A stretch of 7,465 nucleotides of DNA from Deltaproteobacteria bacterium (GTDB taxonomy: Bacteria; Desulfobacterota; Binatia; UBA9968). The stretch covers positions 1 through 7,465 of the forward strand of contig JAJONK010000126.1 in assembly GCA_021323355.1 (NCBI GenBank), given 5' to 3'. Every line of letters begins with the position of its first letter. Positions within the stretch are counted from its first letter, which is position 1. This document shows positions 1-6,003 of this stretch, one piece after another. The translations under genes and the position numbers were made by a program. The notes under the pieces were generated by a model, which was not told the origin of the DNA, searched no databases, and saw nothing but the letters and a program-made list of their open reading frames with translations.

Positions 1-749
1 TTTCCATGGATCCGCGCCAACATTTTACTCAGCCGCCGCCGCGCTATACGCCGGCCTCGCTGATTAAAGAACTCGACGAGAAAGGTATCGGCCGGCCGTC
101 GACGTACGCGGCGATCATCTCGAACATCATCGATCGAGAATATGTGGCTCAGGATGAGCGGCGCACTTTAGCGCCGACCGATCTGGGCTTCTTGGTGACC
201 GATCTGTTGGTGGAAAGTTTTCCCGATATTCTCAATGTCGAGTTTACCGCCGGGATGGAAGACGAATTGGACAAGATCGAAGAGGGGAAAGAAAAGTGGA
301 CCAAAGCGATGAAGCGCTTCTACACTCCCTTCTCGCGCGATCTCAAGAAAGCGGAAACCGAGATGCGCGACGTCAAGCGGCAAGAGGTGCCGACGGAAAT
401 TCCGTGCGAAAAATGCGGCGCGATGATGGTGATTAAATGGGGACGCAACGGCGAGTTCTTAGCCTGCCCGCAATACCCGGAATGCAAGAGCACCAAGAAC
501 TTCAGTCGCGACGAGAACGGCGGAATCAAAGTCGCTGAAGAAGTACTGAGAACGGCGAACTCAAAGTCGCTGAAGAAGTGCAGGTCGACGAAAGCTGCGA
601 GAACTGCGGCAGGCCGATGCTTCTTCGTTGGGGCAAGTACGGCAAGTTTCTCGGCTGTAGCGGCTATCCCGAATGTAAGACCATACGTCCTCTGGAGAAA
701 CCGGTGGATCTTGGCATCAAGTGCCCGGACTGCGGCGAAGGCAACGTGA
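1..749 (+). CDS. topA: DNA topoisomerase I, 3' part up to a frameshift (5' end outside window)
   Basis: Type IA topoisomerase that relaxes negative supercoils. The gene is already open at base 3, so the ATG at base 6 is an internal Met (family context HFTQPPPRYTPASL) and the true start lies upstream. The segment begins in the C-terminal half of the catalytic core: the family motif KGIGRPSTYA is clear, followed by the FTAGMEDELDKIEEG region and then the first C4 zinc finger at 405-485 (CEKCG ... YPECK). The catalytic Tyr is upstream of the window. After a 35-bp duplication (513-579) this frame stops resembling topoisomerase and reads about 66 unrelated residues to a TGA at 747-749. The remaining zinc fingers continue in another frame (next entry). 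As written, the protein keeps one zinc finger of four. The family identity is certain; whether the frame break is biological is not. Confidence 0.93.
   Translation, partial: SMDPRQHFTQPPPRYTPASLIKELDEKGIGRPSTYAAIISNIIDREYVAQDERRTLAPTDLGFLVTDLLVESFPDILNVEFTAGMEDELDKIEEGKEKWTKAMKRFYTPFSRDLKKAETEMRDVKRQEVPTEIPCEKCGAMMVIKWGRNGEFLACPQYPECKSTKNFSRDENGGIKVAEEVLRTANSKSLKKCRSTKAARTAAGRCFFVGASTASFSAVAAIPNVRPYVLWRNRWILASSARTAAKAT
513..579 (+). repeat. Imperfect 35-bp tandem duplication inside topA
   Basis: Two 32-base copies, 513-544 and 548-579, match at 30 of 32 positions and start 35 bases apart. In its own frame each copy encodes almost the same peptide, ENGGIKVAEEV and ENGELKVAEEV, and both base differences change the residue. 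Because 35 is not a multiple of three, the second copy lies in the -1 frame, which is the frame of zinc fingers 2 to 4. Joining one copy directly to VDESCENCG gives a linker of ordinary length for the family, so the second copy looks like an insertion. Confidence 0.9.
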
Positions 750-955
750 AAGAACGTAAATCGCGCTGGGGCAAAATGTTCTATGGCTGTGATCGTTATC
801 CGGATTGTAAGTTTGCTACTTGGGACAAACCTGTTCCAGGGCCGTGCCCGGACTGCAACGCTCCTATCTTAGTCGAGAAGGTTACTAAACGGGCCGGTCG
901 CAGCAGGCGCTGCCGCAACAAAGAGTGCGGCTTTTCGATGCCGGTCCCGGAGTAA
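578..955 (+). CDS. topA: DNA topoisomerase I C-terminal zinc-finger region, out of frame with the upstream part
   Basis: This is the rest of topA, shifted by -1 relative to the upstream part. It carries three further topoisomerase C4 zinc-finger modules: 596-676 (CENCG ... YPECK), 722-808 (CPDCG ... YPDCK) and 845-928 (CPDCN ... CRNKECGF, the divergent last finger typical of the family). These modules bind single-stranded DNA during strand passage. The frame is open from 539, after a TGA at 536-538. The coordinates given start at a GTG (578) with no convincing ribosome binding site, so independent translation is doubtful; topA homology resumes at about 548. The frame ends with TAA five bases before trmFO. 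It is probably one gene with 1-749, either broken or miscalled; a separately made 125-residue zinc-finger protein is possible but not supported. Confidence 0.8.
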   Translation: MQVDESCENCGRPMLLRWGKYGKFLGCSGYPECKTIRPLEKPVDLGIKCPDCGEGNVKERKSRWGKMFYGCDRYPDCKFATWDKPVPGPCPDCNAPILVEKVTKRAGRSRRCRNKECGFSMPVPE

Positions 956-959
956 CTCG

Positions 960-2321
960 ATGGAAAAAATCGTCCGCATAGTCGGCGGCGGACTGGCCGG
1001 CTCGGAAGCCGCTTACCAGCTCGCGCGTCGGGGTGTTCGCGTGGAGCTGTTCGAGATGCGGCCGCGCCGTATGACCGAGGCGCACGCTTCAGGTGATCTC
1101 GGCGAGCTGGTGTGCAGCAACTCGCTGCGCTCCAATTCGTTATCCGCGCCGGCTGGTCTGTTAAAGGAAGAGATGCGCAAGCTCGATTCGCTAATTGTCA
1201 GGATGGCGGAAGTGGCGCGGGTGCCCGCCGGATCGGCATTGGCGGTGGATCGCGAGATTTTCGCGCGTGCCTTGACCGCTGCTGTCGAAGCATTACCGGG
1301 GGTGACGGTTATACGCCGGGAGGTTCAGGAAATTCCCTCGGGCATGGTTATACTGGCCAGCGGACCGCTGACCTCGCCGGCTCTGGCGCAAGAAGTGGCG
1401 TCGCTCCTGGGCCAAGAGTATCTCTATTTTTATGACGCGATCTCACCGATTGTAACTGCCGAATCCATCGACATGGATATCGCCTTCAGAGCCTCGCGAT
1501 ACGATCGCGGTGGTGACGATTACCTAAACCTGCCGCTGACGCGCCAGGAGTATTACGCTTTCGTCGATGCGCTGGTTAAAGCCGACCGTGTGCCGACGCA
1601 TAGTTTCGAGCGCTTCGTGCCGTTCGAAGGCTGCATGCCCATCGAAGAGATGGCCGATCGCGGCAAGGAGACTTTAGCGTTCGGGCCGATGCGGGCAGTG
1701 GGACTTGTCGATCAACGCACCGGCAGGCGCCCATACGCGGTGGTCCAATTGCGTCAGGAAAATCGCGAAAGGACGCTGTACAATCTGGTGGGGTTTCAAA
1801 CCAAAATGACTTACCCCGAGCAGCGCCGTGTCTTCGCCATGATTCCGGGATTGGCGCGGGCCGAATTTATTCGCCTGGGTAGTCTTCACCGCAACACGTT
1901 TATCCATTCACCGCTCCACTTGTTGCCCACCTTGCAATGGCGCCAGCGCGGTACTTTATTTTTTGCCGGCCAGATGACCGGTGTCGAGGGTTACATCGAA
2001 TCCGCCGCAACCGGTCTTCTAGCCGGAGTGAATGCCGCGCGATTGCTGTCCGATCAACCGCCTCGGGTGCCGCCCGAGAGCACCGCTCTGGGCGCCTTGT
2101 TGCGTTACATCACTGATTCGCAGCGAAAAAAATTTCAGCCGATGAACGTCAACTTCGGCCTGTTGCCGCCGTTATCCGGAGATCTCCGGGGCAAGGCCAA
2201 AAAGGAAGCGATGTCGCAAAGAGCGCTGGCCGATATGGCCGCTTGGGTTCAAGAGCTCGACCGCGATCGCACCGAGTTCCTAAACTCATCTTCGCCGCTC
2301 GATGCTGCGGCGCAACGATGA
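960..2321 (+). CDS. trmFO: Methylenetetrahydrofolate--tRNA-(uracil-5-)-methyltransferase TrmFO
   Basis: FAD-dependent enzyme that makes 5-methyluridine at position 54 of the tRNA T-loop, using methylenetetrahydrofolate as carbon donor; formerly called Gid. The 453-residue product is full length for the family (about 435-450). The N-terminal dinucleotide-binding loop GGGLAG is at residues 9-14, followed by the family signatures FEMRP and ELVCSNSLRSN. Cys52 (in LVCSN) and Cys225 (in FEGCMPIE) correspond to the two functional cysteines, Cys53 and Cys226, described for the Bacillus subtilis enzyme. The C-terminal FAD-binding stretch FAGQMTGVEGYIES is also intact. GGAG at 949-952, inside the end of topA, lies 7 bases before the ATG and supports this start. 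The 4-base gap to topA indicates an operon; topA-trmFO adjacency is common in bacteria that use TrmFO instead of TrmA. Confidence 0.97.
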   Translation: MEKIVRIVGGGLAGSEAAYQLARRGVRVELFEMRPRRMTEAHASGDLGELVCSNSLRSNSLSAPAGLLKEEMRKLDSLIVRMAEVARVPAGSALAVDREIFARALTAAVEALPGVTVIRREVQEIPSGMVILASGPLTSPALAQEVASLLGQEYLYFYDAISPIVTAESIDMDIAFRASRYDRGGDDYLNLPLTRQEYYAFVDALVKADRVPTHSFERFVPFEGCMPIEEMADRGKETLAFGPMRAVGLVDQRTGRRPYAVVQLRQENRERTLYNLVGFQTKMTYPEQRRVFAMIPGLARAEFIRLGSLHRNTFIHSPLHLLPTLQWRQRGTLFFAGQMTGVEGYIESAATGLLAGVNAARLLSDQPPRVPPESTALGALLRYITDSQRKKFQPMNVNFGLLPPLSGDLRGKAKKEAMSQRALADMAAWVQELDRDRTEFLNSSSPLDAAAQR

Positions 2322-3253
2322 TCTCTCCGCGTTGTGCTTTCATCGATATTGGTACCAATACGATTCTGTGCCTGATCGCCGAGCTCAGAGACGGCGGTCG
2401 TTTCAGAGTGCTGGACGATCTGGCGGAGATTACTCGTCTGGGGCAAGGTGTGGATCGGACGGGGTTGATCAGCCATGAGGGAGAGCAGAGAAGTTCGGCA
2501 GTGTTGCGCGGTTACTTGGACGCGTGCCAAACGTTGGGTGTTGGCGAAGTGATAGCGGTCGGAACCAGCGCTCTTCGCGACGCCCGCAACAGTTTCGAAG
2601 TGCGGCAACGCTGGCGGCTGGAGCTGGGACTCGATGTCCGTGTCATCACCGGCGATGATGAAGCGGCCTATTCTTTTTTGGCAGCGCAGAAAGGACTTCC
2701 ACTGATCGGGGAAGAGCTGTTGGTAATCGACATCGGCGGCGGCAGTACGGAATTTATCCGCGGCAATGATTCCGGTGTTACACATGCCTTGAGCCTTAAC
2801 CTCGGATCGGTCCGTTTGACTGAGCGGTTTCTTCGCTCTGATCCCGTTGGCGCCGAAGAATTCACTGATTTGACGAGCGCCATCGACAACGAGTTGGCGA
2901 CCCTAGGGGAACACTGGGGCCATCTTGCTGTCGCTTCGGCTTGGGTTGGAACCGCGGGAACCTTCACCACCTTGGCCGCCGTCGAAAAAAAGTTGACTCG
3001 ATACGCGCACAGCGTGGTACATGGCAGCCATTTAACGCATGTTGAGGTCCAACGGCAGGTGCGGCTATACCGAAGTAAAACTCTTGCGCAGCGTAAGAGT
3101 ATTCCGGGACTCGAACCGAAACGAGCCGACGTGATTCTTGCGGGCGCGTGTTTGATCGACAGAATGATGACCTTGTTCGGCGCCCGGGAGCTGATTGTCA
3201 GCGATCAGGGAGTTCGTTACGGGCTGCTGTACGAGCGCTTGAACAGGAGATAA
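2318..3253 (+). CDS. Ppx/GppA family phosphatase, short form (exopolyphosphatase or pppGpp phosphohydrolase)
   Basis: Member of the ASKHA-fold Ppx/GppA family, which removes terminal phosphate from polyphosphate or converts pppGpp to ppGpp. The 311-residue product has the N-terminal phosphate loop FIDIGTNT (8-15), the motif AVGTSALRDARN (80-91), Glu115 in GDDEAAYS at the place of the family's catalytic glutamate, the second phosphate loop DIGGGSTE (138-145), GTAGT (211-215) and the closing SDQGVRYGL (295-303). Only the two ASKHA domains are present; the C-terminal helical domains of E. coli Ppx and GppA (about 500 residues) are missing, as in the Aquifex-type short enzymes. The ATG at 2318 overlaps the trmFO stop (ATGA) and starts just before the fold. 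The same frame is open further upstream, but only within trmFO and without similarity. No strong ribosome binding site is seen, so translational coupling to trmFO is likely. Sequence alone does not decide polyphosphate versus pppGpp as substrate. Confidence 0.93.
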   Translation: MISPRCAFIDIGTNTILCLIAELRDGGRFRVLDDLAEITRLGQGVDRTGLISHEGEQRSSAVLRGYLDACQTLGVGEVIAVGTSALRDARNSFEVRQRWRLELGLDVRVITGDDEAAYSFLAAQKGLPLIGEELLVIDIGGGSTEFIRGNDSGVTHALSLNLGSVRLTERFLRSDPVGAEEFTDLTSAIDNELATLGEHWGHLAVASAWVGTAGTFTTLAAVEKKLTRYAHSVVHGSHLTHVEVQRQVRLYRSKTLAQRKSIPGLEPKRADVILAGACLIDRMMTLFGARELIVSDQGVRYGLLYERLNRR

Positions 3254-3258
3254 AGTAT

Positions 3259-3287
3259 TTGACATTTCAGGATGAATCCATGATTAT
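3259..3287 (+). promoter_or_regulatory. Candidate sigma-70-type promoter for the HU gene
   Basis: A perfect -35 box TTGACA (3259-3264), a 17-base spacer and GATTAT (3282-3287, four of six matches to TATAAT) lie just after the ppx stop. Transcription would start near 3294 and give a leader of about 54 bases before the HU start. The terminator after HU fits a separate transcription unit. This is inferred from motifs only. Confidence 0.55.
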
Positions 3288-3330
3288 TTCGACCTGCTTT
3301 TGGACGATCATACCGAACGATCAGCTTGCA

Positions 3331-3338
3331 AGGAGGAG
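3331..3338 (+). promoter_or_regulatory. Strong ribosome binding site fixing the HU start
   Basis: AGGAGGAG ends 9 bases before the ATG at 3348. It is the best Shine-Dalgarno match in the window. It rules out the in-frame upstream ATG at 3300, which would add 16 residues foreign to the HU family. A site this strong fits a very abundant protein. Confidence 0.85.
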
Positions 3339-3347
3339 CAGAAGACA

Positions 3348-3617
3348 ATGACGAAAAGTGAACTCATCGACTCTGTGGCGAAAAGCGCAAACATCAGCAA
3401 AAGAGCAGCGGGTGAAGCAGTGGATGCGACCTTCGTAGGTATCTCCAAGGCGATCAAGAAGAGTAAACGATTCCAAATTCCCGGGTTCGGCACCTTTACC
3501 GTACGATCCCGCAAAGCCCGCAAGGGCAGAAATCCTCAAACCGGCGACGTCATCAACATAAAAGCTAGCCGCACAGTGGGTTTCAAACCGGCGCCGAACA
3601 TCAAAAAAGGTTTGTAA
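3348..3617 (+). CDS. hup: HU-family histone-like DNA-binding protein
   Basis: Small basic nucleoid protein that binds and bends DNA as a dimer. The 89 residues match the family's usual 90. The N-terminal helices (MTKSELIDSVAK..., about 1-40) form the dimer base. The signature IPGFGTFTVRSRKARKGRNP spans about residues 44-63 and leads into the DNA-binding beta arm. Pro63 in RNPQTG is the conserved arm-tip proline that intercalates between base pairs. The C-terminal VGFKPAPNIKKGL is typical. It has its own promoter, a strong ribosome binding site and an intrinsic terminator, so it should be expressed independently of its neighbours. An IHF subunit is less likely, because the overall sequence reads as HU and no partner gene is nearby. 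Confidence 0.96.
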   Translation: MTKSELIDSVAKSANISKRAAGEAVDATFVGISKAIKKSKRFQIPGFGTFTVRSRKARKGRNPQTGDVINIKASRTVGFKPAPNIKKGL

Positions 3618-3638
3618 CATAATTGACGATCAATGCCG

Positions 3639-3671
3639 GGCCACCACCCTTATTGTGGTGGCCTTTTTTTT
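3639..3671 (+). terminator. Intrinsic terminator after the HU gene
   Basis: A perfect 9-bp stem pairs GGCCACCAC (3639-3647) with GTGGTGGCC (3655-3663) across a 7-base loop and is followed directly by eight T (3664-3671). It lies 21 bases after the HU stop and separates the HU unit from ilvE. Confidence 0.93.
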
Positions 3672-3680
3672 GGAGAGCCC

Positions 3681-3709
3681 TTGCTGGCACTCTGATGGGC
3701 ACGTACACT
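3681..3709 (+). promoter_or_regulatory. Weak candidate promoter for the ilvE unit
   Basis: Since the terminator ends the upstream unit, ilvE needs a promoter in 3672-3743. The best pair I see is TTGCTG (3681-3686) and TACACT (3704-3709) with a 17-base spacer, matching three and four of six consensus positions. An 8-base palindrome CACTAGTG (3706-3713) overlaps the -10. No T-box, leader peptide or attenuator structure is visible in the 72-base gap. Confidence 0.25.
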
Positions 3710-3743
3710 AGTGCAGCAGTGCCGAGATGACGAAAGCTTAGTT

Positions 3744-4661
3744 ATGTCGCTCAAGACCGAAAAGATATGGCTCGATGGCGAGTTGGTGCGCTGGGAGGAT
3801 GCGACCGTCCATGTGCTGACACATGCGTTGCATTACGGAACCGCGTATTTCGAGGGGATTCGCTGCTATGAATTGGCGGATGGCCGTTCCGCGGTATTTC
3901 GTTTACCGGAACATCTGCGCCGGCTCTGGGATTCGGGCAACATACTCGGGTTTCCGTTGCCGTATTCAGTCGGACAGCTGATGGAGGCAACCCTTCAAGT
4001 CATTCGTGCTAATCGGCTGAAGGAGTGTTACATCCGACCGGTTGCTTTCGTCGGGATTGGAGATTTGGGCCTGTACGCGCCAAATAATCCGGTTCATGTG
4101 AGCATCGCTGTTTGGCCGTGGGGCGCCTATCTTGGAGATGAAGGGCTCAAGAACGGCATACGCGCCAAAGTCTCGTCGTTCACTCGCCATCACGTCAACG
4201 TGATGATGACCAAAAGCAAGGCAGCCGGCAACTACATCAATTCGGTGCTTGCCAAACACGAGGTTAAAAAGGCCGGCTACGACGAAGCCATCATGCTCGA
4301 TGCCGAAGGTTATGTTTCGGAAGCGAGCGGCGAAAACATTTTCATCGTACGCGATCGTAAGGTGAAAACGACACCGCTGACTTCGATTCTGCCGGGTATC
4401 ACTCGAGATTCGATCATCACGCTCGCTCGCGGCAAAGATTATCAGGTCATCGAAGAACGGTTTACGCGCGATGAACTCTATACCGCGGATGAGGCGTTTT
4501 TTACCGGAACTGCCGCTGAAGTGACGCCTATTCGCGAGATAGATGACAGACAGATCGGAGCCGGCTGCCGGGGCCCAATCACCGAGGACATTCAAGCATC
4601 TTTTTTCGAAGTGGTGAAAGGGAGGCAAAGCAAGTATTCGAGCTGGTTGACTTACCTTTAG
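3744..4661 (+). CDS. ilvE: Branched-chain-amino-acid aminotransferase
   Basis: PLP enzyme of fold type IV that interconverts leucine, isoleucine and valine with their 2-oxo acids, using glutamate/2-oxoglutarate; it is the last step of branched-chain amino acid synthesis. The product is 305 residues (E. coli IlvE 309). Visible motifs are HYGTAYFEGIRCY (30-42), the PLP lysine Lys159 in KSKAAGNY at the same number as in E. coli, SEASGENIF (192-200) with Glu193 facing the PLP ring nitrogen in the family, LPGITRD (216-222) and TGTAAEVTP (254-262). I chose the ATG at 3744 because MSLKTEKIWLDGELV matches the usual N-terminus. The frame is also open from a GTG at 3711, but those 11 residues are not family-like. 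No good ribosome binding site precedes either start. It is the first gene after the HU terminator and leads a tight cluster with the thioesterase and TPR genes. Confidence 0.96.
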   Translation: MSLKTEKIWLDGELVRWEDATVHVLTHALHYGTAYFEGIRCYELADGRSAVFRLPEHLRRLWDSGNILGFPLPYSVGQLMEATLQVIRANRLKECYIRPVAFVGIGDLGLYAPNNPVHVSIAVWPWGAYLGDEGLKNGIRAKVSSFTRHHVNVMMTKSKAAGNYINSVLAKHEVKKAGYDEAIMLDAEGYVSEASGENIFIVRDRKVKTTPLTSILPGITRDSIITLARGKDYQVIEERFTRDELYTADEAFFTGTAAEVTPIREIDDRQIGAGCRGPITEDIQASFFEVVKGRQSKYSSWLTYL

Positions 4662-4682
4662 TTGTCTCTCACTTAAATTGTT

Positions 4683-4696
4683 CCCAAGCTCTTGGG
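4683..4696. repeat. Short inverted repeat before the thioesterase gene
   Basis: CCCAAG and CTTGGG are exact complements separated by two bases, 9 bases before the thioesterase ATG in the 44-base gap after ilvE. It has no following T-run, so it is not a terminator. The two-base gap is too small for a full hairpin but suits a two-fold symmetric protein site; it may also be chance. Confidence 0.35.
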
Positions 4697-4705
4697 TGGC
4701 TGCGG

Positions 4706-5077
4706 ATGGCTGATACTCGTGAACCGACTCTGCGTGTGACGATGCTTCCGCGAGACACCAATGCGCACGGAACCATCTTTGGCGGCGTCATTCTGAGTCA
4801 TATCGATCTTGCTGGGGGAGTGGCGGCGTCGCGTAAGGCTCCTCGAAATTTCGTTACCCGCGCAATGCGGGAAGTCGAATTCATTGCCCCCGTGTATGTC
4901 GGCGACGTGGTGAGTTTTTATACTTCGATACAACGTCAGGGAACGACTTCATTAACCGTTCGGGTGGAAGTTGAAGCGGAAAGACTTGACAAGCCACGGC
5001 ATACTGTCCGAGTCACGGCAGCTGAGGTCGTGTACGTTGCCATAGATGAGGCCGGAAAGCCGTTATCCATAGGATGA
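4706..5077 (+). CDS. Acyl-CoA thioesterase of the hotdog fold, YciA type
   Basis: Hydrolyses acyl-CoA thioesters to free acid and CoA in the cytoplasm. The 123-residue single hotdog domain (E. coli YciA about 132) carries the family pattern MLPRDTNAHGTIFGG (13-27) followed by SHIDLAGG; Asp34 is in the position of the catalytic aspartate of YciA enzymes. Further matches are VEFIAPVYVGDVV and the C-terminal AEVVYVAIDEAGKP. Start ATG 4706 gives the expected short N-terminus; only a weak GGTGG-like sequence precedes it. The gene lies 44 bases after ilvE and ends two bases before the likely start of the TPR gene. A role in recycling CoA from acyl-CoAs, including branched ones beside ilvE, is possible but is inference from position only. 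Substrate length preference cannot be read from the sequence. Confidence 0.93.
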   Translation: MADTREPTLRVTMLPRDTNAHGTIFGGVILSHIDLAGGVAASRKAPRNFVTRAMREVEFIAPVYVGDVVSFYTSIQRQGTTSLTVRVEVEAERLDKPRHTVRVTAAEVVYVAIDEAGKPLSIG

Positions 5078-5079
5078 TC

Positions 5080-5928
5080 ATGCTGGCGCAGAGCTTCGGC
5101 AGTTGGACTCTGATCATCATTCTAGCATCGCCGGGATGGGCTGCGCAGGTTGAAGAGGCAGCACCTCCGGATGCCAAAGGCGGATGCCCGCAGTGTCGCA
5201 ACGACAGTGTCGAAATTGCGCAGCTGCACAAGAATGCCGATCGGCTCTATGCTCAATTCAAGCCCAAAGAAGCCGCCAATGAGTTGCTGAAAATTGTGCG
5301 CATGGACGCTCAGAATTTTGAAGCTCTCATCAAACTGTCTCGCGCCTATATCGATCTGGGTGACATGATCCCCGAATCCATCTCCGATTGGAAGGAGAGA
5401 CGTCTAAAGGATTATCAAACGGCCGAAGATTACGCCCGCCGAGCCATCAAAGCCAATCCCAACTCGACCTGGGGTTATTTTTACTTAGGGGCCTCCTTAG
5501 GTCTCACAGCCGTCGTTTCTCCGGTTGCAAGGCAGGTGGAACTAGCAGAGGAAATCCGCGCGGCGCTGGAAAAATCGCTTGCCTTAGATCCGAACAATGG
5601 GTTTGCTTATCATGCTTATGGCGTATGGCATCGAAAGATCTCTGAAATCGGGAAAATGAGCCGCGTGTTCGCTTCGGTTCTGTACGGCCGCTCTCTACCG
5701 CAAGGCAGTATGGAAAAATCAGTGGAGTATTTAAAAAAAGCCATCGCGCTCAATCCGACCGTCATTACAAGCCGGCTCGAATTGGCAAATACTTATATGG
5801 CTATGGAAGATTTCCAGGCTGCCCGCACTATGCTCTCCTCGATCCGGAATTTACCTATCCAATTCTCTGACGACGCCAAGCACAAACAAAAAGCCGAAGA
5901 ATTGTTGGAAGAAGTTGCAAGCCGCTAG
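5080..5928 (+). CDS. Exported TPR protein resembling RMDN (regulator of microtubule dynamics) proteins
   Basis: The 282-residue product begins with a hydrophobic segment (SWTLIIILASPGWAA, about 8-22) that looks like a signal peptide cleaved near WAA, although its start lacks basic residues. A CPQC pair (Cys36, Cys39) follows, with no His for haem c. The rest is helical TPR-like repeat: about 49-95 (NADRLYAQFKPKEAANELLKI), 112-146, 155-190 and 212-245. The segment from YHAYGVWHRKIS to the end (MEKSVEYLKKAIALNP ... LELANTYMAMEDFQAA ... KAEELLEEV) recalls the C-terminal part of eukaryotic RMDN/FAM82 proteins, from memory of that family. The ATG at 5080 is preferred because AGGA (5071-5074) sits 5 bases before it; the ATG at 5074 overlaps the thioesterase stop and adds two residues. 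Role unknown; probably a periplasmic protein-protein scaffold, co-expressed with the thioesterase. Confidence 0.8.
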   Translation: MLAQSFGSWTLIIILASPGWAAQVEEAAPPDAKGGCPQCRNDSVEIAQLHKNADRLYAQFKPKEAANELLKIVRMDAQNFEALIKLSRAYIDLGDMIPESISDWKERRLKDYQTAEDYARRAIKANPNSTWGYFYLGASLGLTAVVSPVARQVELAEEIRAALEKSLALDPNNGFAYHAYGVWHRKISEIGKMSRVFASVLYGRSLPQGSMEKSVEYLKKAIALNPTVITSRLELANTYMAMEDFQAARTMLSSIRNLPIQFSDDAKHKQKAEELLEEVASR

Positions 5929-6003
5929 AACGGCCCGCCCAGCTTGGCCGATGGTTAAAACGTTGCGCCTGTAGCGGTGAATCTGACACGATAACCATCA
6001 ATA

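Noticed and set aside
539..746. Programmed -1 ribosomal frameshift joining the two topA parts
   Set aside because: Both frames are open here, but no X-XXY-YYZ slippery heptamer or A-rich slip site is present, and the 35-bp duplication explains the frame change.
1358..1370. Perfect inverted repeat CAGCGG-A-CCGCTG inside trmFO
   Set aside because: Short, fully coding and of a length expected by chance in GC-rich sequence.
2249..2785. Open frame of 178 codons on the - strand opposite the trmFO end and ppx
   Set aside because: No family motif and no ribosome binding site; it is a shadow of the + strand genes.
3080..3100. Quasi-palindrome ACTCTTGCGCAGCGTAAGAGT inside ppx
   Set aside because: It encodes conserved-looking residues (KTLAQRKS) in the middle of the gene and has no associated signal; probably chance.
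3280..3351. 23-codon frame (MIISTCFW...) before HU, with AGGA 7 bases upstream and a stop overlapping the HU ATG
   Set aside because: Its ATG lies in the proposed -10 box, so the HU promoter could not transcribe it. The encoded peptide shows no attenuator-like run of codons. It could only matter on read-through transcripts from ppx.
3711..3743. GTG start for ilvE 11 codons upstream
   Set aside because: The extra residues do not resemble IlvE N-termini and no ribosome binding site precedes the GTG; ATG 3744 fits the family.
3966..4628. Long open frame on the - strand (220 codons) opposite ilvE
   Set aside because: The protein has no recognisable motif, and it lies entirely opposite a well-supported gene whose codon pattern explains it.
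5931..5950. Possible terminator CGGCC...GGCCG after the TPR gene
   Set aside because: Only a 5-bp stem with a 10-base loop and no following T-run.
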